A DNA stretch of 64,000 nt from Gelidibacter maritimus (lineage in GTDB: Bacteria; Bacteroidota; Bacteroidia; Flavobacteriales; Flavobacteriaceae). The translations under genes and the position numbers were made by a program. The notes beneath the pieces are model-generated. The model was not told where the DNA came from. It was given only the letters and a program-made list of their open reading frames with translations, and did not search any database. Shown piece after piece: positions 29,307 through 38,413 of the stretch (position 1 is its first letter; every line of letters starts with the position of its first letter). Location of the stretch: the NCBI RefSeq assembly GCF_014062315.1, contig NZ_JACGLT010000011.1:62001-126000 (forward strand), written 5' to 3'.

Positions 29307-31067
29307 TTATCCATTCATGGATACCAAAAACTCTTCATTGTTTTTAGTCTTTTTAACTCTATCGTTAATGAATTCCATAGCCTCGACAGGATTCATATCG
29401 GCTAGGTATTTGCGCATCACCCACATTCTTTGAATTGTATTGTCATCCAATAGGAGATCATCTCTACGCGTACTTGAAGAGGTTAAGTCAATAGCAGGGA
29501 AAATACGACGGTTAGATATTTTTCTATCCAACTGTAACTCCATATTACCTGTTCCCTTAAATTCTTCGAAGATGACTTCATCCATTTTTGATCCGGTTTC
29601 AGTTAATGCCGTAGCGATAATGGTCAATGAACCGCCATTTTCAATATTACGTGCAGCACCAAAGAATCGTTTTGGCTTATGCAGGGCATTGGCATCAACA
29701 CCACCACTTAATATTTTCCCAGAGGCAGGTTGAACGGTATTGTATGCTCTTGCTAAACGGGTGATGGAATCTAGAAGAATTACAACATCGTGTCCGCATT
29801 CTACCAAGCGTTTAGCTTTTTCTAATACGATATTAGCAATTTTAACGTGTTCATGGGCTTCCTTATCAAAGGTTGATGCAATAACTTCGCCACGGACGTT
29901 ACGTTGCATATCTGTGACCTCTTCAGGACGCTCATCAATAAGCAAGATCATTTGGTAAACTTCAGGATGATTGGCTGCAATTGCATTTGCAACATCCTTT
30001 AAAAGCATTGTTTTACCTGTTTTTGGTTGGGATACAATCATACCACGTTGTCCTTTCCCAATAGGTGAAAACAAATCCATGATTCGTGTAGAAATGGTAC
30101 TCTGGCGTTCAGCAATATTAAATTTCTCCTGCGGAAACAAAGGTGTTAAGTGTTCAAATGATACCCGGTCTCTGACAACTTCAGGGCGTTGACCATTGAT
30201 TCTGCTTACTTTAATTAACGGAAAATATTTCTCACCTTCTTTTGGAGGTCTTACATGTCCTAAGACCGTGTCTCCAGTTTTTAAACCAAACAATCTGATT
30301 TGAGATTGTGATACATAGATGTCGTCAGGGGAGGAAAGGTAATTATAGTCTGATGAGCGTAAAAATCCGTAACCGTCTTGCATGATGTCCAAAACACCTT
30401 CACTTTCGATAATGGCATCAAATTCAAAATCAGGTTCTCTGTAACGATTTCTATTGTCCTTGTTTCCGTTATTCGATTTAGAGGAAGAATGACCGCTATT
30501 GTCACGATTTTGGCTATGATCTTTAGAAGATGATTTGTTGCCATTGCTATCGCCCGAGCGTTGTTGCCTGTTATCTTTAGAAGATGATTTGTTGGAAGTG
30601 TCTTTATCTTTTTGAGTATGTTGCTTTTTCTCCCGATGCTCAGCACTTTTCGGGCTGGAGCTTTCTCTTTTTGAAGTGTCAGAAGCCTTGGCGGATGATT
30701 TGGCCTTAGGTGTCTGGGTTTTAGGCGCAGGACTTTTAACATCGGATTTTTTTGCCTCAGTCTTGTCGTCTGGAAGTTCCATTTTTTGTTGTGCCTTGTC
30801 TGAAGCTTGTTTTTTTACAACACGCTCTCTCTTTTTCTTTGGTGGCGGTGTTGACGCTTTTGGAGTTTCAGCCTTAGCGCTGTCTTTAGGGTCAGCTATG
30901 GCAGCTATTTCAGTTTTGACCACTTCTGGATTGGCCGCTTGTAAATCTAAGATTTTATAAACCAAATCTAATTTTTTAAGAGATCGGTACTTAGGGACAT
31001 TTAATTTTTGAGCTATTTCTTGTAAATCAGAAAGCTTCTTTTCTTTTAATTGCGAAATTTCAAACAT
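29307..31067 (-). CDS. rho: Rho, transcription termination factor with long disordered insertion
   Basis: A 586-residue hexameric RNA helicase that ends transcripts; E. coli Rho has 419. Order: Rho N-terminal helical domain (about 1-48, [19 protein letters not shown]), a disordered insert of about 160 residues (50-210) rich in Ser, Lys, Asp, Asn and Gln, then the RNA-binding CSD ([20 protein letters not shown]) and the ATPase core. The core has Walker [11 protein letters not shown], Walker [18 protein letters not shown], and the R-loop/Q-loop region up to the C-terminus. Such insertions are common in Bacteroidota. Monocistronic. Confidence 0.95.
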   Translation of the reverse strand: MFEISQLKEKKLSDLQEIAQKLNVPKYRSLKKLDLVYKILDLQAANPEVVKTEIAAIADPKDSAKAETPKASTPPPKKKRERVVKKQASDKAQQKMELPDDKTEAKKSDVKSPAPKTQTPKAKSSAKASDTSKRESSSPKSAEHREKKQHTQKDKDTSNKSSSKDNRQQRSGDSNGNKSSSKDHSQNRDNSGHSSSKSNNGNKDNRNRYREPDFEFDAIIESEGVLDIMQDGYGFLRSSDYNYLSSPDDIYVSQSQIRLFGLKTGDTVLGHVRPPKEGEKYFPLIKVSRINGQRPEVVRDRVSFEHLTPLFPQEKFNIAERQSTISTRIMDLFSPIGKGQRGMIVSQPKTGKTMLLKDVANAIAANHPEVYQMILLIDERPEEVTDMQRNVRGEVIASTFDKEAHEHVKIANIVLEKAKRLVECGHDVVILLDSITRLARAYNTVQPASGKILSGGVDANALHKPKRFFGAARNIENGGSLTIIATALTETGSKMDEVIFEEFKGTGNMELQLDRKISNRRIFPAIDLTSSSTRRDDLLLDDNTIQRMWVMRKYLADMNPVEAMEFINDRVKKTKNNEEFLVSMNG

Positions 31068-31288
31068 GTATGTTTATGAATATTAGTGTAAAATTGAAAT
31101 TGGATTAGTTCCGAATCTATTTTTGAGATTAAGAAGAGGAAAAAACCGAATGTAATTTTGAAGATTTAACAGCTTATTACTCTGTGAGTAACACTATGTT
31201 GTTGCAATAATACAATTTTATTTTAAAAATTACTGTATGATTTAAAAAGAAACTGTTAATTTTGGCTTTTAATTTTTTAGATCAATAC

Positions 31289-31699
31289 ATGTTACAGCGT
31301 ATCCAAACCGTATATTTACTAATAGCAGCCATTTTTTCCTGTGGCTTGATATTTGTATTTCATTTGTGGACCAATGCACAGGATGTCCCGGTGTATGCAA
31401 AAGATGATATGTTGTATTTGGCTATGTTTTTTGGATCGGCTGCCTTATCTTTGATTTCTATTTTTAATTATAAAAACAGGAAGTTCCAATTTGTTTTGGG
31501 GCGACTTAATATCATATTGAACTTTATTTTATTAGGATTATTTGTATATGTATTGCTAATGGCGCCTGGAGAGAGTGAAATCTCAGAGAAAGGCGTTGGG
31601 ATTTTCATTCCTATTTTCTCTATCGTGTTTTTGGTATTAGCCAATAAGGCCATAAAAAAGGATGAAGATCTTGTAAAATCTGTAGATAGATTGCGATAA
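31289..31699 (+). CDS. DUF4293 family membrane protein
   Basis: A 136-residue protein with four transmembrane helices (about residues 5-28, 45-63, 72-92 and 103-122). The start MLQRIQTVYLLIA at 31289 is the standard N-terminus of DUF4293 proteins; a TTG at 31262 would add nine residues and is not needed. The family is restricted to Bacteroidota and its function is unknown. It is divergent from rho and ends at a strong terminator. Confidence 0.85.
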   Translation: MLQRIQTVYLLIAAIFSCGLIFVFHLWTNAQDVPVYAKDDMLYLAMFFGSAALSLISIFNYKNRKFQFVLGRLNIILNFILLGLFVYVLLMAPGESEISEKGVGIFIPIFSIVFLVLANKAIKKDEDLVKSVDRLR

Positions 31700-31729
31700 A
31701 CCTATTATCTTAATTTTTTTAGTGCGTAA

Positions 31730-31757
31730 ACCCGAGGTGAAGACCTCGGGTTTTTTT
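31730..31757 (+). terminator. Terminator of the DUF4293 gene
   Basis: A 9-bp stem ACCCGAGGT/ACCTCGGGT (31730-31738 with 31743-31751), GAAG loop, followed by seven T. Confidence 0.92.
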
Positions 31758-31766
31758 AGTGAAATC

Positions 31767-31786
31767 CCTGTCTGTCGACAGGCAGG
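31767..31786. repeat. CCTGYCTGTC-type palindromic repeat
   Basis: CCTGTCTGTC followed by GACAGGCAGG forms a 10-bp palindrome with a single G-T type mismatch. Related GC-rich palindromes occur at 49382-49400 and 49494-49511, suggesting a dispersed repeat family. Confidence 0.65.
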
Positions 31787-31946
31787 CATATTGCAAAAGC
31801 CGAAGGCGCATTGGAAGATGCTGGTTGTCCCCATAGTTATAGTGATAATCCCTCCCGATGTATCGCAATTGGCGGAATCTCAAACTTTTTTATCACCATC
31901 TATATTACCATATATAACTCACGAAACAAACCATTGAAACGTTGAT

Positions 31947-32024
31947 AACACAGATTGAGCAGATTTTTCCTTGTTTTTAAGAACAGATCAGCGAAAATCA
32001 TAAAAAATCTGTATCATCCGTGTT
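31947..32024. repeat. Imperfect inverted repeat, probably a dispersed intergenic element
   Basis: Arms 31947-31968 and 32003-32024 (each 22 nt, about 17 matching positions) share the AACACxGAT...CAGATTTTT pattern in opposite orientation around a 34-nt loop. Similar short AT-rich inverted repeats are scattered in many Bacteroidota genomes (from general knowledge). Confidence 0.45.
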
Positions 32025-32043
32025 TCGTTTCTATTGATCAATC

Positions 32044-32535
32044 TCACCTCTTAAACTCAATCACCTCCAAATTATCAATCTTGCTACCATCAATTGTAAA
32101 CCGTAACATTGTTCTCACTTGCTGAAAACCATGTTTCCCGATGGCGCCTGGATTCATGTGGAGCAGATTCAGATTTTTATCTGGCATGACCTTTAGAATG
32201 TGCGAATGCCCACAAATATAAAGTTTGGGTGGATTTTGGTAAAGCAATTTGCGTACACGTGGCGTGTATCTGCCAGGGTAACCGCCGATATGGGTGATGA
32301 AAACATCAACGTCTTCGCACATGAACCGGTTGTTTTCCGGAAATTCCATCCGGGCTTTGGTGTCGTCAATATTACCATAAACTGCCCGGAGTGGTTTTAA
32401 TTTTTTGATGGTATCCGTAACGTTTAAATCGCCAATATCGCCAGCATGCCATACTTCATCAGCTTGTTTTACATATTTTAGGATATCATTATCAATATAA
32501 CTGTGGGTGTCTGATAAGAGCAGAATTTTTTTCAA
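32044..32535 (-). CDS. YfcE/MJ0936-type metallophosphodiesterase
   Basis: A 163-residue calcineurin-like phosphoesterase. Metal-binding motifs are complete: LLSDTHSYID (D-x-H), WHAGDIGD (GD), VYGNIDD (GN-D), FITHIGGYPG (GH-like His) and YICGHSHILK (GHSH). The family includes manganese-dependent phosphodiesterases acting on artificial and cyclic nucleotide substrates; the real substrate is unknown. Cytoplasmic, transcribed alone, divergent from truA. Confidence 0.9.
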   Translation of the reverse strand: MKKILLLSDTHSYIDNDILKYVKQADEVWHAGDIGDLNVTDTIKKLKPLRAVYGNIDDTKARMEFPENNRFMCEDVDVFITHIGGYPGRYTPRVRKLLYQNPPKLYICGHSHILKVMPDKNLNLLHMNPGAIGKHGFQQVRTMLRFTIDGSKIDNLEVIEFKR

Positions 32536-32600
32536 AATGGATTTTTCTGTGTTTTTTAATTCTTAAATCAACAATCGTTTAATCATCAATCTTAAATAAC

Positions 32601-32608
32601 TAACTTTG
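32601..32608 (+). promoter_or_regulatory. -7 promoter element (TAACTTTG) for truA
   Basis: TAACTTTG fits TAnnTTTG and predicts a leader of about 100 nt before truA. A good -33 element is not seen. Confidence 0.45.
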
Positions 32609-32713
32609 CAACTCACAAAAATAAAGCAATATTTTAATGTTTGCATCAAATCCACTTTTAGTTATATTGAAGTCTCTATTCTATAAGCAAAGCGGTCTTG
32701 GATCTATAGAAAA

Positions 32714-33463
32714 ATGAGATATTTTATTGAATTTTCATATAATGGGAAAGCCTATCATGGCTGGCAGAAACAACCCAATGCCATATCTGTACAACAAGTT
32801 TTGGAGCACGCGCTGACTACTTTATTGAGAGCCCCAATTAGCGTTATGGGGGCGGGTAGAACCGATGCTGGTGTACATGCCGCTCAGATGTATGCACATT
32901 TTGATATACAGACAGCACTGGATGCTGAAACATTGATCTATAAAATCAACTGGTTTTTGCCTCCTGATATTGCCGTGCATCGGGTTTTTAAAGTTCGAGA
33001 TACGGCCCACGCCAGATTTAATGCGCAAAGCAGGACATACCATTATCGCATTTCAAATACCAAAAATGTCTTCACCCACGATTTTGCTTATAAAATCCAT
33101 TTGCCTTTAGATTTGGATAAAATGAATGAGGCTTGCAAAATATTATTGCAGTATAGAGATTTTGAATGTTTTTCTAAAAGTAATACGGACGTTAAAACGT
33201 ATTTTTGTGACATTAAAGAAGCCTATTGGATACTTGAGGGTACAGAATTGACTTTTGTGATTACCGCCGATCGTTTTTTGAGAAACATGGTACGAGCCAT
33301 TGTAGGGACCATGGTCAACATTGGTTTAGGCAAAATGGAAGCTGAACAAATGCACGCCATTATCCAATCTAAAGATAGGGGCGAAGCTGGTTTCTCAGTT
33401 CCAGCACAAGGATTGTTCTTAATGCATATAGAATATCCCGATTCGATTTTTAACGCTATATAA
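32714..33463 (+). CDS. truA: TruA, tRNA pseudouridine synthase A
   Basis: A 249-residue enzyme making pseudouridine at positions 38-40 of the tRNA anticodon stem. The N-terminus RYFIEFSYNGKAYHGWQKQP and the catalytic motif GAGRTDAGVHA, with the essential Asp near residue 51, are conserved. The later ADRFLRNMVRAIVGTMVNIG is the C-terminal TruA signature. The stop codon is separated by one base from the ATG of the ABC transporter gene, so the two are probably co-translated. Confidence 0.95.
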   Translation: MRYFIEFSYNGKAYHGWQKQPNAISVQQVLEHALTTLLRAPISVMGAGRTDAGVHAAQMYAHFDIQTALDAETLIYKINWFLPPDIAVHRVFKVRDTAHARFNAQSRTYHYRISNTKNVFTHDFAYKIHLPLDLDKMNEACKILLQYRDFECFSKSNTDVKTYFCDIKEAYWILEGTELTFVITADRFLRNMVRAIVGTMVNIGLGKMEAEQMHAIIQSKDRGEAGFSVPAQGLFLMHIEYPDSIFNAI

Positions 33464-33464
33464 T

Positions 33465-35234
33465 ATGAGTGCCAAAAAGAAAACTATAGTTTATGATGTG
33501 AATCTTTTCAAAAGATTGATGCAATACATCAAGCCTTATAAACTTGTTTTTACACTGACTTTATTATTTGTAACCGGACTGGCAGCTTTCGGGGCGTTAA
33601 GACCTTATATATTACAACAAGCCATTGACAATCAGATTGAACTTCAAAAGTATGATGGTTTTTTGTTTTATATCATCGTCATGATAGTCCTGTTGCTCCT
33701 GGAGGTCATCTGTCAATTATTATTTATTTACAATGCCAGTTGGTTGGGGCAATCCGTGGTGAGAGACATCAGGGTTAAACTGTTCAAGCATATCATGAGT
33801 TTCCGGATGAAATATTTTGACAACTCTTCGGTAGGCGTATTAATCACAAGAACGGTCACGGATATGGAACGTATTTCCGATATTTTTGGGGAAGGTCTTT
33901 TTATGATCTTTAGTGACATCTTAAAAATGTTAGTGGTTGGAGGGGTTATGATTTATATGAACTGGAAGCTCAGTCTTTTGGTGTTTACAACCTTGCCCAT
34001 CGTCCTTTTTGCAACCACCATTTTTCAAAAGTATATGAAAATTGCCTTTGAGGATGTGCGCAATGAAGTATCCAATCTCAACTCCTTCGTTCAGGAACGT
34101 GTCACGGGAATGAAGATCTTGCAGCTCTTTACACGAGAGGAAACAGAATACCGTAAGTTCAAAGAAATCAATGCCCGTCATAAAAAAGGGTGGTTAAAAA
34201 CAGTTTGGTATAACTCAGTATTTTTTCCGATTGCTGAGTTCTTATCGTCCTTGACGTTAGGGATGGTTGTTTGGTACGGCGGACTCAATATTATATCTGA
34301 TGACTTGGCTTCTCAAGGCGATTTGTTTGCCTTTATCATGATGATCCCGATGTTGTTCAGGCCTTTGAATCAAATTGCAAACAGGTTTAATACACTGCAA
34401 ATGGGAATTGTAGCCGCCAATCGTGTGTTTGCGGTTTTAGATACCACTTCGCAAATTGATGATACTGGCAAAATTGAAGCGGCACCTTTTAAAGGTGATA
34501 TAAAGTTTGAAAACGTGTATTTTTCCTATATCGAGGATGAAGAAGTTTTGAAAAACATTTCTTTCAATGTCCAATCAGGTCAGACCATTGCTATTGTGGG
34601 GGCTACCGGGGCAGGAAAATCAACCATTATTAATCTGTTGAACCGTTTCTACGATATTCAAAAAGGAACGATTTATATTGATGAGGTGGATATAAAACAA
34701 ATGACTTTAACCTCGTTAAGAGCTCAGATAGCTGTGGTGCTCCAGGATGTATTTCTTTTTGCCGATACCATTTTAAACAATATCACTTTGAACAATCCTG
34801 ATATTACGGAAGAAGACGTACAACAAGCTGCTAAGGATATTGGAATTCATGAATTTATAATGAGTCTGCCCAATGGTTATCATTATAATGTTAAGGAGCG
34901 CGGGGTTATGTTATCCTCCGGACAGCGGCAATTGATTTCGTTTTTAAGAGCTTATGTCACCAATCCGAGCATTTTGATTTTGGATGAAGCCACCTCTTCC
35001 GTAGATTCTTATTCGGAGCAGTTGATGCAAGTTGCTACTGAGAAAATCACAAAAGGAAGAACATCCATAGTTATCGCCCATCGCTTGGCAACGATTCAAA
35101 AAGCAGATAGTATTATTGTGATGGATGCAGGACGCATTGTAGAACAAGGCACACATCAAGAGCTGCTCCAAAATGAAAATGGTTACTACAGAAATTTGTA
35201 TGAAGTGCAGTTTTTAAAGAATGAGGCCGTTTAA
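33465..35234 (+). CDS. ABC transporter, fused permease and ATPase (MsbA/MdlB type)
   Basis: A 589-residue half-transporter: six transmembrane helices in about residues 20-320, then the ATPase. Visible are Walker A GATGAGKSTI (about 383-392), the Q-loop VVLQDVFLF, Walker B SILILDEATSSVDS and the H-loop VIAHRLAT. The usual LSGGQ signature is replaced by LSSGQRQLISF, seen in many MdlB/YheH-like exporters. It should work as a dimer exporting lipids or drugs; the substrate is not evident. Tightly linked to truA. Confidence 0.92.
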   Translation: MSAKKKTIVYDVNLFKRLMQYIKPYKLVFTLTLLFVTGLAAFGALRPYILQQAIDNQIELQKYDGFLFYIIVMIVLLLLEVICQLLFIYNASWLGQSVVRDIRVKLFKHIMSFRMKYFDNSSVGVLITRTVTDMERISDIFGEGLFMIFSDILKMLVVGGVMIYMNWKLSLLVFTTLPIVLFATTIFQKYMKIAFEDVRNEVSNLNSFVQERVTGMKILQLFTREETEYRKFKEINARHKKGWLKTVWYNSVFFPIAEFLSSLTLGMVVWYGGLNIISDDLASQGDLFAFIMMIPMLFRPLNQIANRFNTLQMGIVAANRVFAVLDTTSQIDDTGKIEAAPFKGDIKFENVYFSYIEDEEVLKNISFNVQSGQTIAIVGATGAGKSTIINLLNRFYDIQKGTIYIDEVDIKQMTLTSLRAQIAVVLQDVFLFADTILNNITLNNPDITEEDVQQAAKDIGIHEFIMSLPNGYHYNVKERGVMLSSGQRQLISFLRAYVTNPSILILDEATSSVDSYSEQLMQVATEKITKGRTSIVIAHRLATIQKADSIIVMDAGRIVEQGTHQELLQNENGYYRNLYEVQFLKNEAV

Positions 35235-35321
35235 TTTTGTCAGTTGAAGCGTTATTATTTATCTCATTGACATTTCTAAAACAACCTAATAAACTGTTTA
35301 AATGCTGTACTTGGTCTCTTA

Positions 35322-36104
35322 TTAGGCCAAATCTTTTTTGATCATATCAATGAGTTCAGAATTCTCTTTGAACATCATAAATTCGCCATTTTTTATATAA
35401 GAAATCTGCCCAGTCTCTTCGCTCACAGCAATGGCAAGGGCATCAGTTTTTTCGGTAATTCCAACGGCTGCTCTATGTCTTAGTCCAAAACGTTGCGGAA
35501 TACTTCTTTCACTACTGACTGGGAGAATGACCCGCGTGGCTTTTACAGTATTGTTTGCAATAACTATCGCGCCATCGTGCAGCGGACTGTTTTTAAAGAA
35601 GATACTTTCTATAATTGGTTGGGTAACGGCAATATTCATCGCATCGCCAGAGCTCGTCAAAAAATCTAAATTGTTATTGCGCTCAATGACTATTAAAGCT
35701 CCCGTTCTGGTCTTGGCCATTTTTTTACATGCCGAAATGATAACGTCAACATCGGTTTGTACTTGATCTTCGGTTTTCAAAAAATTAAGATGTCTTAAGA
35801 ACCTTCGCTTATTTCCAAAATTTGTTGAACCGACCATCAATAGGAATTTTCTAATTTCAGGCTGAAAAACAACAATTAATGCAATAATTCCAACGTCCAT
35901 AAATCCACTGAAGATGGAGCTCAATAAGCCCATTTTGAGAAATGCGGTCAACTTCCACACAAAATAAATGATGATGATGCCAATAAATATATTAATGGCC
36001 ACAGTACCCTTTATAAGTTTATAGACATAATATAAAAGTATGGCAACGAGAAAAACATCAATAAAATCTATAATCCCGAAATCCCAAAATTTAAGCTCGT
36101 CCAA
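35322..36104 (-). CDS. cdaA: CdaA, membrane diadenylate cyclase (c-di-AMP synthase)
   Basis: A 260-residue protein with three N-terminal helices (about residues 12-95) and a DisA_N (DAC) domain. The catalytic motifs DGAIVI and RHRAAVGIT are intact. It makes c-di-AMP from two ATP, which usually controls potassium and osmotic balance. The start is a TTG at 36104; the frame is closed upstream without any ATG and the next Met (MGLLSS) lies inside helix 3. It is the last gene of the folP-lipoprotein-cdaA unit. Confidence 0.92.
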   Translation of the reverse strand: MDELKFWDFGIIDFIDVFLVAILLYYVYKLIKGTVAINIFIGIIIIYFVWKLTAFLKMGLLSSIFSGFMDVGIIALIVVFQPEIRKFLLMVGSTNFGNKRRFLRHLNFLKTEDQVQTDVDVIISACKKMAKTRTGALIVIERNNNLDFLTSSGDAMNIAVTQPIIESIFFKNSPLHDGAIVIANNTVKATRVILPVSSERSIPQRFGLRHRAAVGITEKTDALAIAVSEETGQISYIKNGEFMMFKENSELIDMIKKDLA

Positions 36105-36139
36105 TCCAAAAATATTTTTGTAAAATTAAAAAATTATGG

Positions 36140-36820
36140 CTAATAAATGAATTCGTTTTCATTAATGGTCACATGACCCAATTTTACCTTAGAGAGAGTT
36201 GATTTAAAAGTTATATAATCCTGAAATGTTAATTGGTCATTAATATTCAGGACTATATCGTATTCTTTGTCATTGGGTAAGGCATCAAGATCTGTTTTGA
36301 GCGTTTTCAGCGTTGAGTTTTTGATAATGGAATCATTGTAAAGCGTCACAAATTTTATATCATTTGGAGTTTTGAAATTCAAGATCATCCGTTTTTTCTT
36401 GGCGTTAGAATAATCTGAAGAAACGTTGGGAAGAATAGAGTTCATCTTATAAATGATAGGCGTGAATTCTATAAACCCTAAATTTTGAATGCTGGTATCA
36501 TTACAGCTGAAATAGTTTTTTGAATTCTCATTTTTATGAAGTTCGGCATTCCGTTTTTTATCCTGTAACATTATGATTTTTGGTACCACTTGACCCAAAG
36601 TAAGCCTCTTATCAATATTTAGGAGCCAGTTGGTGGTGCTAATAACATTGTTTCTATTCAGTTCAAGACTGTCTGCTTTAGTCTCATCATAAAAAATATA
36701 GATCGGAGAAATATCATGAACCTCAGTAATATCAGCATGTTCAATTTCCGGAAGGAAAACTGTTTTTTGATGGTTACAGGAAAATGTTAAAACAAGTAAT
36801 AGGAGGAATGGATATTTCAT
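36140..36820 (-). CDS. Lipoprotein of unknown function between folP and cdaA
   Basis: A 226-residue protein with a lipoprotein signal (lipobox LTFSC, Cys near residue 15). The mature part has no recognised domain. The C-terminal 60 residues (TLKTDLDALPNDKEYDIVLN, then a helix and GHVTINENEFIY) vaguely recall the periplasmic ExbD/TolR fold, but I would not assign it. It starts 3 bp after folP stops and ends 35 bp before cdaA, so it belongs to the same transcript. Confidence 0.65.
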   Translation of the reverse strand: MKYPFLLLLVLTFSCNHQKTVFLPEIEHADITEVHDISPIYIFYDETKADSLELNRNNVISTTNWLLNIDKRLTLGQVVPKIIMLQDKKRNAELHKNENSKNYFSCNDTSIQNLGFIEFTPIIYKMNSILPNVSSDYSNAKKKRMILNFKTPNDIKFVTLYNDSIIKNSTLKTLKTDLDALPNDKEYDIVLNINDQLTFQDYITFKSTLSKVKLGHVTINENEFIY

Positions 36821-36823
36821 GGA

Positions 36824-37648
36824 TCAATAGTTTAATTGCTGGGTCAGTTCAATACATTCCTTAGCTTCCTTGACATCATGGACTCTTAAAATGGATGCAT
36901 TTTTTTCTAAGGCAAGGGTGTTTAAAACGGTAGTGCCATTAAGGGCTTGGGCTGCCGATATATGAAGGGGTTTATAGATCATTGATTTTCTGGAAAATCC
37001 AACTAATAAAGGTTTTTCCAACATTCTAAATAGTTCCAAATTCTTTAATAGTTCATAATTCTGAGCCACTGTTTTTGAAAACCCGAATCCCGGATCCACA
37101 ATCACATCTATAATACCCAAAGCTTTGGCAGCAGCAATACGTTCAGAAAAGTAAAAAAGAATGTCCTTTATTAAATGCTCATAGGTGACGTTTTGTTGCA
37201 TATTTTGAGGTGTACCCTTCATATGCATCATAATATAAGGAATGTTGAGTTCAGCAACGGTGTTCAACATATGGTCATCCATTTGTCCAGCGGAAATATC
37301 ATTGATCATGCAGGCTCCTGCATTAACAGCTTGCTTGGCCACTTCGCTTCTAAAGGTGTCAACAGAGAGCAAAATCTGAGGAAACGTGTTAGTCAGCAAT
37401 TTTATAATTGGAAGTAACCTGTGCAACTCTTCCGTTTCCGAAATATGAACGGCATTGGGTCTTGAGCTATAAGCCCCTACATCAATAAAATCTGCTCCCT
37501 CGTTCAGCATTTTATCCACTTGCCTTATAATATCGGTATCATTATTATAAACCCCACCGTCATAAAATGAATCTGGGGTGAGATTAAGGATGCCCATAAT
37601 TTTGGGAATCGTCAAATCTATAAGCTGCCCGTTACAGTTGATGGTCAT
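36824..37648 (-). CDS. folP: FolP, dihydropteroate synthase
   Basis: A 274-residue TIM-barrel enzyme that joins p-aminobenzoate to dihydropterin pyrophosphate in folate synthesis (the sulfonamide target). Signature 1 MGILNLTPDSFYDGG and signature 2 GADFIDVGAYSSRPNA are both present. The VSVDTFRSEVA-like (here LSVDTFRSEVA), INDISAGQMD and DPGFGFSKT motifs follow. The Lys/Ser pair sits in VGFSRKSMI. First gene of a three-gene unit; divergent from the DUF1599 gene. Confidence 0.95.
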   Translation of the reverse strand: MTINCNGQLIDLTIPKIMGILNLTPDSFYDGGVYNNDTDIIRQVDKMLNEGADFIDVGAYSSRPNAVHISETEELHRLLPIIKLLTNTFPQILLSVDTFRSEVAKQAVNAGACMINDISAGQMDDHMLNTVAELNIPYIMMHMKGTPQNMQQNVTYEHLIKDILFYFSERIAAAKALGIIDVIVDPGFGFSKTVAQNYELLKNLELFRMLEKPLLVGFSRKSMIYKPLHISAAQALNGTTVLNTLALEKNASILRVHDVKEAKECIELTQQLNY

Positions 37649-37812
37649 GAGGTTGATTCGAATTTATAGTTTAAATTATAAAATGATATGGGATACAAAG
37701 TCAAATCGATCAATATTCTCTAAAATATAATTTGATATCTGGAAAACTTTGAACCCTGAACTTTGAACTCTGAACTATTTAGGCGAAATTTACGCAAAAT
37801 TACCAATTTTCT

Positions 37813-38355
37813 ATGCAAGATACCTCAAAACAATACGATGCTGTGATTGAAAAATGCAGAAATCTCTTTGTTGATAAAATGTCCGATTATGGAAGTGCTT
37901 GGCGCATTTTAAGGCTCCCATCCCTAACTGATCAGATTTTTATAAAAGCGCAACGCATACGGGGCTTGCAACAAAATGTTGAACGTAAGGTTGATGAAGG
38001 AGAGGAGAGCGAGTTTATGGGCATCATTAACTATTGTACCATGGCATTGATCCAATTGGAGAAAGGCGTGGTTGAAAAACCAGACCTGTCTGTGGCAGTA
38101 GCCACAAAACTTTATGATGAAAAAATAGCTTTGACCAAAGAGTTGATGATGAATAAAAATCATGATTATGGCGAAGCATGGCGGGATATGAGAGTCAGCA
38201 GCTTGACTGATCTCATCTTGCAAAAACTCTTAAGGGTAAAACAGATAGAAAACAACGCAGGCAAAACCTTGGTGAGTGAAGGTATTGACGCCAATTATCA
38301 GGATATGATCAATTATTCGGTATTTGCCTTGATTCACTTAAACGAAAAAATATAA
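37813..38355 (+). CDS. DUF1599 (nucleotide-modification-associated Nmad1-type) protein, two repeats
   Basis: A 180-residue protein made of two copies of the same ~80-residue unit: YDAVIEKCRNLFVDKMSDYG...SLTDQIFIKAQRI and YDEKIALTKELMMNKNHDYG...SLTDLILQKLLRV. Each ends in a MINY-type helix (IINYCTMALIQL; MINYSVFALIHL). This is DUF1599. Its biochemical role is unproven. It is the first gene of a co-directional row (DUF1599, DoxX, tpiA, prmA, clpS) and is divergent from folP. Confidence 0.85.
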   Translation: MQDTSKQYDAVIEKCRNLFVDKMSDYGSAWRILRLPSLTDQIFIKAQRIRGLQQNVERKVDEGEESEFMGIINYCTMALIQLEKGVVEKPDLSVAVATKLYDEKIALTKELMMNKNHDYGEAWRDMRVSSLTDLILQKLLRVKQIENNAGKTLVSEGIDANYQDMINYSVFALIHLNEKI

Positions 38356-38413
38356 GTATAGTATCATCTACAATCTCCGATGGGAGTTTGGAATTTTTAA
38401 CTTTTGAAATTTT

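Larger units (their letters stand above)
31700..32043. other. Intergenic region between the DUF4293 gene and the phosphodiesterase gene
   Basis: This 344-bp gap contains a terminator (31730-31757), a CCTGTCTGTC palindrome (31767-31786), a decayed CCCGATGTATCG piece (about 31854), and an imperfect 22-bp inverted repeat (31947-32024). There is no credible coding frame. The arrangement looks like a collection site for short dispersed repeats. Confidence 0.65.

Noticed and set aside
30281-30960. Long frames overlapping the rho insertion on both strands
   Set aside because: They mirror the low-complexity coding sequence of rho, whose frame is unbroken and family-typical.
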